Assembly (NCBI GenBank): GCA_023630585.1
Contig: CM042562.1
Coordinates: forward strand, 10,194,684 to 10,258,683
Length of the DNA stretch: 64,000 bases
Direction of reading: 5' to 3'
Source: Cranoglanis bouderius
Lineage: Eukaryota; Chordata; Actinopteri; Siluriformes; Cranoglanididae
The position numbers were made by a program, and so were the translations under genes. Numbering within the stretch: position 1 is the stretch's first letter; each line of letters opens with the position of its first letter. The notes under the pieces were generated by a model. The model saw nothing but the letters and a program-made list of their open reading frames with translations, had not been told where the DNA came from and made no database searches. Shown piece after piece: positions 20,954 to 63,680 of the stretch.

Positions 20954-23798
20954 ATGAATACATTTTTGAAGGTTGGCAATAATTTTAGCCTTGACTGAAA
21001 TATAATATTTTATTGTGTGTTTTCATAATAGTCTTAATTTGTAAATTGTTTTGTAGATCTTACAGTTCACAAATCGATAACTGAAAGATAATGTCTAATC
21101 GACACTGATGTAGCTGTTATAATGCCAAACAGGACACATAAAACTCTCTTAACTTAATCATTAAAGATGATATTAATAAAAATTTAAAAAATTAAAAATC
21201 CTGAACAGCATACACAATTACAACAAATATTATGAAACAATTAAATGAAAATAATCTCTTAAATAATCATTTATTTTTCGCTACTTTTCACTACCCATGG
21301 GTTCAGCCCACGAGAAAGACATCACGTACATCACGTTGAAGGCATTGTGTACACAAAACAGATACAGATAAATGAGGTACATTGTTACGAAATGAGCATG
21401 GAAAGGAGCCTGATAGATGAAACATTAAACAATCACAATAAAAACTCATTGTGTGTGATTGTACACTGTATTTGGTACTTCATCACATGAAGTGATGCCA
21501 TTTATCAGTTCCTTATTTTGTGGTGATAATTAATTTATTTCATTGCATAACAAATCCATTGAATGTTTTTAAGCCAAAACAGTGACACATTAATAGAAAG
21601 TCTTTAGGAAGACAAAACTCCCTGAGCCTTACTATTCACATTGACAGTGTATCCCCTAAAAAAAAAAACCCTACCGGATTCATTATCCATACTCTGGAAG
21701 TTACTACATTTGGAAAGGTCCAGGAATAACGTGAGAGAATGGGGGAAAGTAAATGACAAATTGTTCTGGAAAACACACGCAAGCACATATTCCCCAGAGC
21801 AGTGTGAGAACAAGCTTGTCCGAGCCAAGAGAGCAGCAGGGCTGCAGATGGAGAAGAGTGATGGCTCTCCTTCAACCAGTCAGATCCACAGGCTGGGGGG
21901 TCTCACACCAATCCGACTCCCAGCTCCCAGCACCCCCGCAATGTCTGCTCTTTCCCCGCTCATTCCTCACACGCTGGTTCATTCTTGTTTTTTTTTTTGG
22001 ATGAGGAATCACAGGTCAGTGTGGTGTGCAAACTATAAATTGGGTGATGGAGGGGCATTTGGGAATATTTTTGCACATATTTTTTTATCCACAATAGATA
22101 GATATAACAGATAATAGATATCCACAATAGATGGGTAGGAGAGAAAGAGATAAACAGGGATAGAGTGAGATGTCTGAGTTTCCTGTGCAAACCAATCAAA
22201 TTTCCTTCTCACACCTAGCCTACTACACTTGTTACCAGTTGCCCCTGCTGGCAAATTGATTTAGATGTAAAATCAATATCATTGGCAAAATCATTTGTTG
22301 AATTAGAATTTATACATTTCTGGGAAATCAGGAGGCACCTGGAGAGAGTCCTTACATTTCCATAGTTACAAGATTTCTCTTACATCTCAATCTCAAACCG
22401 AGGAAGATTACCATTGATTGGCAAGGAATAAAAAGTCTTTGTCTCCAGATCAATACTGAAACCTCCAAGTGTTTATTGATTCACATTTAACCATCCACGT
22501 GCCTATTCTGGATGCAGTCCGATTAAATCACTACACCAGTTCAGTCTTTGTCAGGCTTTCTTTGTGTGTATCTGTGCACAATTTGTGGTTTGGAGTGGAG
22601 CTTTTAAGTCTAGCGTGATAGATCGTTTGAGCTGCTGATGACTCTGTCTAGGGCTGGGAATAAATGGGTCTTTCATTACCACAGACGTCAAGCCATAGCA
22701 AATGAATTATCGTGTCTCATTGTCATAGACTGCCTTTCACTGCTTTGTATTGTGACAGCCTATCAAACTTTAACCAACAGTCACACAAGCTGTCAGCTTC
22801 ATCATGTATTATTACCACCGACTGCAAAGAAATTTATGAAAATAAGATCCAGAGGAACAATGCACCACTGTTGTCATGAGTAGTATATACAAAGTTCCTG
22901 ATCGTTTTGGTTGAAAAAAAGAGAGGCACATTCAAAAGTCTTTTGTTTGTCACTGAATCCTTTTACAACTGTGTTTCAAACACTTGTTGCCATGTGAACG
23001 AGTGGAGTGACATATTTAGAGGCCCAGAAGGGGGGGCGGAATTCACAATAGATCATTTTCAGTGATCCATAATAAAATTTATATGAATAAAGAGTATAAA
23101 TGCACAAATATTCATCTATCATGTATTTCTCATTATTTAAAATATCAAGACCATTTTCAATTAACAAGGACATTCATATTGAAAGGTATCTTACTCCAAC
23201 ATGAACATTATTTCAAGTTCACTAGAAAGTGCTTTGCTATACCCGACTCACTTCTCTTGCATTTGCTGCACTACCATACCATCATATTTATATTGAACTG
23301 ATTCACACAGGTGAGACCGGTTGCATTAAAATGCAGCAGCAATCAACAGAGCTGCGAGATACACTCGAGTTTCCATCCCTTTTTTCATCTGTCCGATGTA
23401 TCTGAAATCTCATTCTAAAAACAGACTCAAATCACTGACACCTCCACGTAACCCTAGTTTAAATTTAGTCTGGGCTATATGTGACCACTGTGTGTGAATG
23501 GAATTTAAATGCAGAGAAACCTTTACTTGTAAAAGACTACTAAAAATTTCCCATTATTCACCAACACACTTATTGCTGCTAGAGAAGCTAACCATTTGTA
23601 TTAACCAGAGCTTTGACCAGTACAGCAGGATAGTTCACTGTAAATGAGGTCAGAAGTAGAGAAGAAGAGTCCTCCCCATAATCATCACACATAACTGCCA
23701 TTTGTCACATGATGACAAATAGATCCATGAACACATTACAATCTCTTTTAAAGTTCACGAATACCAATGTGAGGACGTGCAAACACGCTGGGTAGCCT
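20954..23798. other. Intergenic, downstream of cox7a2l
   Basis: No gene recognised on either strand. The part next to 23799 presumably includes the cox7a2l 3' UTR on the minus strand; I did not find a convincing polyadenylation signal. Confidence 0.5.
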
Positions 23799-24598
23799 TT
23801 ACTTATTCTTAGGCTGTGCAGCTATGTAAAGAGCCACCAAACAGTACAGAGCACCTCCAACGGTCAAAGCCATGGTGGTCCTGTACAGGAGCCGGTCAGG
23901 AACACCGCGTTTAAGATGCACCGGGACACCATCTGAAGACTGAAAGACAGAGAATAACCCCATCATTTATAGAACATACATCACTCCAGTAATATTTGAA
24001 CATTTTCTTAATGTGCATACCTGAAATATCCTCTGGAGGTCTGGAACCCTGTTGGTACCCATGTACTCCAGAGGAGGTCCAGACTCAGAAATCACTTTGG
24101 TTGGGGTAGCAAAGATCAATGTAGAGGCTTCAGAGGGTGCATTTAACCTAAAACCCTGGAATCAGATTACATTTAGTTCATGTCAGTTAAGTCAGTTGTG
24201 TTATTGCTGTTCAAAACCAGTCAACTATATGCTGTTTATAGATTTTGGCGTGGATGTGAAACATCTCTGGCAAAGAGATCAATATGTCTGAGCTTAATTT
24301 AATTCAGTCTTTTGGGGTAATTTCAAGTCTGATCATCATTGCATTGCATCATGCCTTTACGATAAATTTAGACTCTTGAGACCTGTTATTAGAGAACAGC
24401 TTTCAAAGACTGTGGAAACGGTTGCAGACAAAAACACAAAATGTAGCCTTAACACAACTGAATGATGTGTATACAACAATAAGGCTGGAAATATCACTAG
24501 TCTAATACATGATTAGGCCTTTCATTAGATTCATTACATGATTTTTTTTCAATCCCATGTTCTTTCTGACATAAAATTATATTATATTGTATTATTAT

Positions 24599-24631
<33 letters not shown>

Positions 24632-25739
24632 AAATTCATAACAGAAACCCAAACCTCATTAAAGCAAAGAATAATTCAGACTTATGTATAGACTGTAGAT
24701 AGTGTATAGAGTGGTTTAAAGTATCCAGTGACAGGTGACTGGACCAATGCTTAGCCAAACAAGTAATTGCATATGAGACACAGATATGCATATAATATAA
24801 TATATAATTAATATTTTGCTACTAATTGTAAAAATCTGGTTTCTGCTGAAACCTTTCAATTCTCTCCAGTAAGGATGGAGCAACCCCATAGAGAGTGTCA
24901 GTATTAGGGTCAATACTGGCCTAACTGCATCAAATTGACACATTTGTGGTGTGACTGACACGACACAGATCTTCCTCGAGGACACAGGACACAATTTGTG
25001 TTGTATCCTGATGCAAAAAGTCAGCTCGGTTACTGTGAGGATGTCAGGATCAAATCAGCATCATGTAAGGGACAATACTGAGAGCTCTGATATCAGTACT
25101 GTATCGCAAATGTAAAAAGTCAGGTCAGTACATCCCTAAACTCAGAAAAAGAAAAAAACCTACCATTCCTTATCGCTGAGGTGGTATCCTCGAGCATACA
25201 CTTTCTGTACTTTTATTATTCATCTTCTACCTAGAAAGGTGCATCTAATGTATCTTTAAAGCTTTGGGGTCCCAATTATGTACCTTGAATCTTCCAGGTG
25301 AAAGATACATATTAAAAGTACGTAAGATAACTGCAATTATATACAGACACAATATAAGCATAGCACCCCTGCGACAAGGAAAGGGACAGTTTAGTGCCCT
25401 TTAATTGAGTGAACTCTCCACTCTCCCAAAACCGCAAAACCGAGTACTGCGCAATTCACGACAGATTCCGGCTTAAAAATCAGTGCAAAACTGCACTGAC
25501 CGAATTTAAAAATCACAACAAAACATGACAGAGCCAATGACACATCTCAGGTCACGACACTGTTAGCTTTCCCAGCTAGCTCGTTCTGCTCCAGTTAGCC
25601 AACACAAATATTATTTCAGTCCAGTAAAATATTTCCTTTCTTCCAGATAATTGCTTGTACAAATTACCTGAGGACTGTAGGCCGTAGATGACACCGACCC
25701 CGTCAGCCTCTGAGTGAAATCGCTGAATTTGTAATACAT
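23799..25739 (-). CDS. cox7a2l: Cytochrome c oxidase subunit 7A2-like (supercomplex assembly factor SCAF1/COX7RP)
   Basis: Mitochondrial inner-membrane protein that links respiratory complex III to complex IV. Three coding exons on the minus strand: 25739-25668 (24 codons), 24155-24021 (45 codons) and 23939-23799 (46 codons plus TAA). All junctions are phase 0 with GT/AG sites. The 115-residue product fits the human length of about 114. Exon 1 begins MYYKFSDFTQRL, a hallmark of COX7A2L rather than COX7A1/2. Exon 2 holds the LIFATPTK presequence-side block and NRVPDLQRIFQ. Exon 3 has DGVPVHLKRGVPDRLLYRTT, then one membrane helix (about residues 90-109), and ends QPKNK. Neighbour kcng3 is downstream on the + coordinate axis in the same orientation, as in human 2p21. 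Confidence 0.97.
24600..24631. repeat. (CA)n(TA)n microsatellite in cox7a2l intron 1
   Basis: Eight CA units followed by eight TA units, in the 1.5-kb intron between coding exons 1 and 2. Confidence 0.9.
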
Positions 25740-25795
25740 TTTTAGCGGCTGGATGTACGCGACCTCAGTATGTCACACGCGACCGACCGGCTTTT

Positions 25796-25850
25796 TCTCC
25801 TTCCGCTTCCCAGAGGCGGTCCAACAAATATGACGTCACTCACATTGGTT
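25796..25850 (-). promoter_or_regulatory. Probable cox7a2l promoter: CRE, CCAAT and ETS-like sites
   Basis: Upstream of the minus-strand ATG at 25739 there is a perfect palindromic CRE TGACGTCA at 25831-25838, a minus-strand CCAAT at 25844-25848 and a GCGGAAG ETS-like site at about 25798-25805. CpGs are locally enriched (25690-25840) and no TATA box is seen. This fits a housekeeping mitochondrial gene. Function is inferred from motifs. Confidence 0.55.
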
Positions 25851-27921
25851 GAATCTCAAGTCTTTGAAAATACTTCTATTTTGCATTCTTTTCTAATGTA
25901 ATACAACCGTTTTCATTACAAATTATATTACTGATAACAGTTCGAGTGAAAAGTAGAATCTTTGAAATATTTATATGAATTTCATAGTTTCTGTTTTTAC
26001 TTTAATGACAGTGTGCAACTTGAGCTGGCGTGGACTCCACAAGATTGTGCAAAACCTTATGATCCATTTTAAATCAAATACATCGGCGTGTGGATGTTGA
26101 ACACATGCTTCAATAGAGGAGATTAGGCATGAGGAAGATCTGACCTTTTGTACAGAGCAGTTAACATGGTCACTATCACACACTGCTTTCATTTAAATCG
26201 AGACCTAGAAGTAGTGCAGAATCTTCAGCATTAAATATTCAAGATATTGAACATTTAATTTCTTTGTTTTAAATATTTAAAAATTCTAAAATCTTCTGAT
26301 TTTTTTTCTCTCCAAATTTTAAATGACTATAGACTACAGCCTCAGAAGCACTGACATAGGATTTTTGTCCAAAACATTCTGTTTTTGTGTATGTATGTAT
26401 GTATGTGTTTGTGTGTGTGTGTGCGTGCGTGCGTGCGTGTGTGTGTGTGTGTGTGTGGAGAGAGAGAGAGAGATTTGTATTCCTTTGGCAATACAAATGT
26501 ACAATTGTTTGTCATGACAATAAAGCACATGAAACAGAGAGAGAGAGACAGATGTTATTGTATGTTATACAATATAATGAAATGCATACAGTGTTCAAGG
26601 TCAATGTAGAAGTGGAATATAGAAAGTGGAAGAACTGACATATATCCAGCCAATATGCAAATGCATCACTTTATTTTCTAAATGTTCAAATATTTCTGCA
26701 ATAAAGCCTGCCAAAAATGTATGCTAAATATAAAACATGTACAAATGTTTCTTTAGTCGAGGGTAAGTACATTTTTCACACAACAAACATACGATTTCAG
26801 GTTTATCTTTCAGAATCTGCAGCAAATAGCTGCATAAATTATTTTATGACACTTTTGCAGTATTCATAGCTTCACAGTTACAAAGCAGAATGCTTCAAAA
26901 GGTGAAATGTGGTCAGAATAATTACCCAGTGAGCATAGAAGTTTGTATTATGCCCTCTGTAGAGGGTAAAGTATACCATTGACTGCAAAAGTTTGCATTC
27001 CCTAAGGTTCCCAGAGGAAAGTCTGACAATATTCCTAACAAGAAGATCCTAGCAGGCAGAGAGAAAAACAGAATATAACCACAAAAAACAGAATATTAAG
27101 GATGAACTCTAGAGTATAAAACATTTGACCATGACCTGCAAAAATGTTTGGATTTGTAATTCTTACAAAATTAGCATAAGTGCATGTCCAGTCTGCAGTC
27201 TGGTTTATGTCCACATTATACTGCACATAATCATAAACTACCTAAAACTGTACTTAAAGATATTTACTGTTTATTAACTGACATATTTGCAGATCTGAGC
27301 ATCAGTAGAGTATAAAAATAGGTCTTTACACTTTTTGGAAAAAAAAAAATAACTTGTATGTTCAAATATGTATACAATATTCTCAATATATATGTATACT
27401 TTATAGAAATGAATTGTTGGTGAATGGTGAAACACAGCACATCCTACCCTGCGATTTTATTATTGAACAACCAGTCTGTTGATACAAACAAAAACAAATA
27501 AGCATATTCCACCGTTTTGCACACAGCTAACCCATTTCAATTTCCTCACAGACTTTTTTTTTTTTTTTTAATAAAACAAAGAAAATAAAAGAGGTTAGAG
27601 ACAGCTGAAGAGGTAAAGGGTGGGCTTACAAGGATGGCACTTTTGAATTGATCTTTATTTATTCTACTGTCTTAACATTTGCCATTTTTTGTTAATTTTT
27701 TTTGGGTAAACCTCACACACAAAAATATCTTATGCTTGTCCATTTTGTCACAAGGTATGCACACTTTTGCACTCAGCTGTAAAAGACATGAATCTTTAAT
27801 ATAAATGGACACAAAAGGAACAACGTAAACTTAACTTCTAACACCATCTTCTTATGGCCAGGACGGTCCAGTGTCCATGAATGTATCGGGTCAGATGGCG
27901 CTCACTGGGTAATTTTAACTA
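25851..27921. other. Intergenic between cox7a2l and a Tc1 element
   Basis: No gene seen. Holds a compound microsatellite at 26385-26473 (GTAT, TG, GCGT, TG, then GA) and a T-run at 27548-27569. Confidence 0.5.
26385..26473. repeat. Compound (GTAT)n(TG)n(GCGT)n(GA)n microsatellite
   Basis: Ordered simple repeats. Open frames on both strands here are repeat artefacts. Confidence 0.92.
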
Positions 27922-29514
27922 CAGTGCCCTCCACTAATATTGGCACCCTTGGTAAATATGAGCAAAGAAGGCTGTGAAAAATTGTCTTTTTGTTTAACCT
28001 TTTGATCTTCTATTTAAAAAAAAATTAACAAAAATACTCTGCTCTCATGGATATCAAACAATTGCAAACAAAACACAGGTTTATCAAAAAAAAAACTTTG
28101 TTAAATATATGTGTGCCACAATTATTGGCACTGTTTTAGTCACCGTTTTGTGCTACCTCCCTTTGCCAAGATAACAGCTCTGAGTCTTCTCCTATATTGC
28201 CTGATGAGGTTGGAGAATACATGGCAAGGGAACTGAGACCATTCCTCCATACAGAATCTCTCCAGATCCTTCAAATTTCGAGGTCCACACTGGTGGACGC
28301 TCCTCTTCAGTTCACCCCACAGGTTTTCTATGGGTTTTAAGTCAGGGGACTGGGATGGCCATGGCAGGACCTTGATTTTGTGGTCAGTAAAACATTTTTG
28401 TGTTGATTTTGATGTATGTTTTGGATCATTGTCCTGCTGCAAGATCCATGGCCCATTTTAAGCTTTCTGGCAGAGGCAGTCAGGTTTTCTTGTTGATATT
28501 TGAGTCCATGATGCCATATATCCTAACAAAATGTCCAGGTCCTCTGGCAGAAAAACAGCCCCAAAACATTAAAGAGCCACCACAATATTTAACTGTGGGC
28601 ATGAGGTACCCTTCCATATGGCTACCTGTGTGCGCCAAAACCACCTCTGGTATTTATTGACAAAAAACTCTATTGTGGTTTCATCTGACCATAGAACCCG
28701 ATCCCATTTGAAGTTCCAGTAGTGTCTGGCAAACTGAAGACGCTTGAGTTTGTTTTTGGATGAGAGTAGAGGCTTTTTTCTTGAAACCCTTCCAAACAAC
28801 TTGTGGTGATGTAGGTGACTTCGGATTGTAGTTTTGGAGACTTTCTGACCCCAAGACGCAACTAACTTCTGCAATTCTCCAGCTGTGATCCTTAGAGATT
28901 TTTTGGCCACTCGAACCATCCTCTTCACAGTGCGTTGAGACAATATAGACACATGTCCAATTCCAGGTTGATTCATAACATTTCCAGTCGACTGGAACTT
29001 CTTAATTATTGCCCTGATGGTGGAAATGGGCATTTTCAATGCTTGTGCTATTTTCCTATAGCCACTTCCTATTTTGTGAAGCTCAACAACCTTTTGCCGC
29101 ACATTACAGCTATATTCCTTGGTCTTACCCATTGTGATGAATGACTAAGGGAATTTGGCCTATGTGTTACCTCATATTTATACCCCTGTGAAACAGGAAA
29201 TCATGGTTGAACAATTTCCTGTTCCTAGTCACCCAGGTATACTAAAAAATGTAAAATATCAATGGGAATATACTTAAAATATTTTTCTCATATGAATTCA
29301 TAGGGGTGCCAATAATTGTTGCACACCTATATTTAACAAAGAGATTTTTTTTGATAAACCTGTGTTTTGTTAGCAATTGTTTGATATCCATGAGAGCAGA
29401 GTATTTTTGTGAATTTCTTTAACCAAAGATCAAAAGGTTAAACAATAAAGACAATTTTTCACAGCCTTCTTTGCTCATATTTACCAAGGGTGCCAATATT
29501 TGTGGAGGGCATTG
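27922..29514 (-). mobile_element. Tc1-like element, degenerate
   Basis: 1593 bp between TA at 27920-27921 and 29515-29516. Ends CAGTGCCCTCCAC and its complement GTGGAGGGCATTG (one mismatch). Long TIRs include 'ggtaaatatgagcaaagaag' left and its complement right. The transposase pseudogene is on the minus strand. Confidence 0.93.
28140..29132 (-). pseudogene. Tc1-like transposase, frameshifted
   Basis: Starts MGKTKEYSCNVRQKVVELHK at 29132. The HTH is followed by GRVSRKKPLLSSKN and catalytic VLWSDETTIEFF. The frame breaks near 28570 in the PQ-LNIVVAL region, where KHGGGS would be expected. The C-terminus at 28442-28140 still shows MQQDNDPKHTSKS with the second Asp and SPDLKPIENLWGEL with Glu. 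Inactive as it stands. Confidence 0.9.
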
Positions 29515-29516
29515 TA

Positions 29517-30791
29517 CATCATACTTGTGCAGGACCAGCTTTTCTTTCCTTTCTTTCTGTTTCAGATTTTTACATCTACAAAGCAATGCAAACATTCATA
29601 AGGGTTTCCTGTGTAGATATGAGCATTATTGTTAGACAAACCACTGCATGTGTCATTATTTAAGTGCCATTCCTTCTTAGATTTTCCTCCAACATATCAT
29701 TTGATACTATCAAGAAAACAAATCTACAGGTGAATGAACTGCTTAATTGCTTTCAATATACCCCTAACCACAGAATAGACAGGAGCCAGTGATGGAGATA
29801 GGCTAGCTTTTGTGCTTGCTATGTGTATGGTGAAGGAGGAGGAGAGTGACAGCTCTCCGACTGCTGAGTGTGTGGGTGAGGTGTTTGCTAATCAATTTGG
29901 TTAACACCTCTCGGTCCGCACAGTCATCTTCTTCGATTGAGATATGGGCAGGTGGTGGCTTTATCCTTGTGTAGCTCAACATCTGATGTTTGTTTCTTGA
30001 AGTTAAGGATCTGATCTTCATAATGTGGCTGCAACACTGACTGGAATTATAACGTTATCCACTAGCACCAGACCTTGCTGCATGTTTTTCTCTAATCTTT
30101 CCACAACATCCCTTCAGTCGCTATAAATATTTGTTTTCCTTTATGGAATCTCTCTGTCCTTCCTTTCTTCATATCCGGAGCACTTTCAAATCCAAATTGA
30201 TCTGACTTAATGATCTAACAGGCTGGAGAAATTTCTCCATGGGAACAAAGTGTTTCTGTATGTAAAGCCAGACCAGGGCTATTGAGGAAAAGGTCTGGAG
30301 AAATGTCAAGACCCGAGAAGGATTGCCAGATGCCCCTCATAGGCAGCCATGCCATCTGGTGTCGGCTGTTGCCACAGTTGTCCTTTTTAAATATCACGAA
30401 ACACAGGAAATTCTGTCTCTTTGGGTCAGTTTCATTGGTTTTCACAGAGATGGGGTTATAATACGAACACTGGCTAATGTAGTTCCTTTGGGTTGTTATG
30501 ATTATTATGTGCTATCCAAATTGGGGCTCTTTGTACAGTATTTTTCTCCTGTCACTTACAATCAAAATATGAATCACAGTTGTCTGAGGTATCATTTAAA
30601 CTTGTCAAAATGTAGAGATGCTGCATTGCAGTAGTTATTAATAGTCATTTTCTCCATAGACGTGATCATATCTCTATAGTTTAGCTTACAATTCATGAGG
30701 CTGTTAAAGGTTTTAAAACAAAGGCACAGAAAGATCAGATGAGGGGTAACAAAGCTGGACTTTGGACCAGTATGTCCCAGAGAAACCAATG
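29517..30791. other. 3' flank of kcng3
   Basis: No separate gene recognised. The portion next to 30792 is likely the kcng3 3' UTR on the minus strand. Confidence 0.5.
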
Positions 30792-35077
<4,286 letters not shown>

Positions 35078-35303
35078 CTCGGCGTGGCTACAGACGGATC
35101 TCACCTTTCTCATTCAGGTAAAAAGCAGAAGCCGCATATAAACGTGATCTTTTGGAGAATCATTGCAATGCTGCATGCACTTTTGGCAGGACTGTTGCAG
35201 AAAAAAAGAGTTGCACAGCTTTTGCGTGGAGTGTCGGGATTTTTAGGCGAAGTAGCTGTGTGCTCCGTTCGTGTGCTCCGCGTTGTCTTTCCCATCCCAA
35301 CTC

Positions 35304-35350
<47 letters not shown>

Positions 35351-36033
35351 CTCTCTTGTCACTCCTTCAGCGGCTCTCGATTCCCGTTACGCACATTTTA
35401 CGCACCAGGGGGAAGGGACCTTTCCAGCAGTTCAGGCATGACAAATTAATCAGGTGCTTTTCTAATACTGGCAGTGGCGTATTTAATCCCACAGAACATG
35501 TTTGGTTTTGTGTGTCGTTGTCTACCAAAAGTTTATTCTGTAGCTTATAATTAGAGCGGCAAAAAGCCCAGGACTGAATTAACACACACTGTGTTTATAT
35601 ATCCAAGTCCAGCAGGAAATTAATGAACAGAAGATTTCATTCATTAACTATGTAGGCACTGATTCAGCACTGCGTGCCTTTTGTGCGCCACAAACTAGTA
35701 AAATTTGTTCCTCACCGAGCTGACACTTAGAAAAGGGTTGTAAATGTAGAACCCTTAAGGGGAAACCTCTTATAGGTTTTTATGTAGAATCCTTCATCCT
35801 TCAACAAATTATATGTCGTGAAGCTAAGAACCCTTAACTATTCAAAGAACCCTTGAAGAACTTCAACATAAATACACTTATATTCATTCAAAAGCAAAAA
35901 GTAAAAGGGATGAAAATAAACCCCTGTTTCAGCCAAATCTAGAAATGTATGCACATGGTTGCCAGTTTATTAGGAACACCCACACATCTGTGGACAGCTT
36001 GTCAGCTCACCTCTACCCTGATGATCAGTGAAA
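35078..36033. other. kcng3 5' flank and start of the divergent intergenic region
   Basis: Contains a (CT)n tract at 35307-35356, about 230-280 bp upstream of the kcng3 ATG and probably in its 5' UTR or proximal promoter. No TATA box identified. No other gene seen. Confidence 0.5.
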
Positions 36034-36330
36034 AGGTGCAGTAGTGTCTCAGTAGTTAAGGTGCTGGTATTACTAATAAGAAGGTTGTGAGTTAAAGTCC
36101 CAGCATTGTCAAGCTGCCACTGTTGGGCCCTTGAGCAAGACCCTTAAACCCTCAACTGTAAGCTGCCTTGGATAAAAAGCACCCACCAAATGAGTAAAAT
36201 CAAAATATAAAAGGCTCCACCACAGGACTAACACTGACCAGATATTATTTGGGTGGTGGATAATTCTCAGCATAGCAGTGACTGTGATGGTTGTGTGCCT
36301 GGTGCTGAATGTATCAGGCTCAATAGTACA
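35960..36330 (+). repeat. Repeat cluster including a SINE fragment
   Basis: 36040-36200 is a degenerate copy of the tRNA-derived SINE ('agtgtctcagtagttaag', 'tgtcaagctgccactgttg'). Around it lie 'gtttattaggaacaccc' (about 35970) and 'ttgggtggtggataattctcag' (about 36248), which read together as another fish repeat into which the SINE inserted. Confidence 0.6.
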
Positions 36331-36428
36331 CTCATAGGAAATCACTTACCCTGAGGAAACACTTACAGGATTTTACTTACTACTATGTTTCCCTATCAGA
36401 AAGACTTCCAAGTAGGACCCTATTTGGA

Positions 36429-36672
36429 AGCTACCCAGATAGCATACATCTCTGGGCCTCATCTGAGCCAACTATGGCACATATGGCTCAGTTCTGGCAA
36501 TGGCAAAGGTCATATGGGCCGTATCTGGCCCACACACAACAATCCAATTTTAGGTTTTGGCTTGTTTTGTCTGGGCCCACATCTGGCCCAGAAGCCATCC
36601 ACACTCAGGTTGAGTTATTACCGTCATTCCATACGGTATGTGGGCCAGCTGTCATTTGCTATCTGGGTAGCT
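36429..36672. mobile_element. Small MITE with 16-bp inverted repeats
   Basis: AGCTACCCAGATAGCA at 36429-36444 and its exact complement at 36657-36672. The 244-bp interior is rich in 'tggcccaca' and 'gggcc' motifs and has no coding capacity. Target duplication not resolved. Confidence 0.75.
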
Positions 36673-36889
36673 CTTAATTATCCAGCCGAGCCTTAAGTAA
36701 CCATTGAAGAACTTGTTTTTTGTTCCAAATTTTGGCATTTTCTCCTATATGGAGAAACAGTCCAACCAAAAATAGCCCGCCAGAAGCAGTGCTGTGGTCA
36801 GAAACATACTGACAAAGTAACTGATGATGATGAAAACAAATTGTGCATGTAAAAAGTGCTATGGTGATCTCTGTTCAACAGGATAATAT

Positions 36890-37212
36890 ACCTATTATTT
36901 AATATATTCTGTTGGAGGGGGAATGTTAGTTGTATGTGCGTGGGTGCTACTGTTGTGTCTTTTTGTAGTCTCGGAGTTAACTCGAGGTTTGAGTCGTGGG
37001 GCACTCCGAGTGGTCTAGAGTGTAGTAAGGAGGATAATGAATAGGGCTGTGGATATTAAGTAGAAGGTTAAGTAGATTTTGATGATGTTGGTATCAATAT
37101 TGTCAAATATTGAGGACAGAGAGTGGTGAAAGAGGTGAAGCCCCTTGGGCCCTATTTCTAATCATTGTCGGTCGAGTTTGGTGGTTTGTTTTCCTAAGGT
37201 GAGGTTAAGTTT
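36890..37212. pseudogene. Nuclear copy of mitochondrial DNA (NUMT): ND6/ND5 3' junction
   Basis: Plus strand 36890-37018 reads as the C-terminus of ND6 (GGGMLVV, then SELTRGLSRGALRVV, stop TAG). Minus strand 37212-37015 reads as the last 65 codons of ND5 under the vertebrate mitochondrial code (KLDRQWLEMGPKGL, then IIKIYLTFYLMSTALF, stop TAG). It needs TGA read as Trp and ATA as Met, which marks mitochondrial origin. The two stops overlap in CTAG, the tail-to-tail ND5/ND6 arrangement of vertebrate mtDNA. The outer limits of the copy may extend somewhat past these coordinates. Untranslatable by nuclear rules. Confidence 0.78.
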
Positions 37213-37647
37213 TGATAATTGCAAAGTTTACCTTTTTTGGTAGTTTTACCTGCGAAATGTATAGGATTATACAGAAAAACACACACACATCAGCGAAATG
37301 TACACAAACAGGTTCACCTGTATCTCCAGTATTCAGTGTAAAGTTTTGTGCTCTCCCTTTGTTCACTTCCCCTGTACACTACTTCCTTTCGCCCTTGACT
37401 TTTACTGTATGTGTGTGTCTGTGTGTGTGTCGGTGAGAGAGTGTGTGCCGAGAGAGGGGCTCTCCACTAACAAAAAAGAAACCAAAACGAGAAAAGAGAA
37501 ATTTCAAGCTCATTTCGTGCTTTATCCTCTTTCTACAACACTCTGCAACGTTTTAATAACTTATAATTATTACATTTTTTTTATTTACTTATTTATTATC
37601 TTTTTTTAGTTTATGGTTTGTTTTTTTACCACTCCGGGAGGGCAGAA

Positions 37648-63680
<26,033 letters not shown>

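Noticed and set aside
20553..20957. 134-codon open frame
   Set aside because: Lies across a MITE end and a common retroposon-type repeat.
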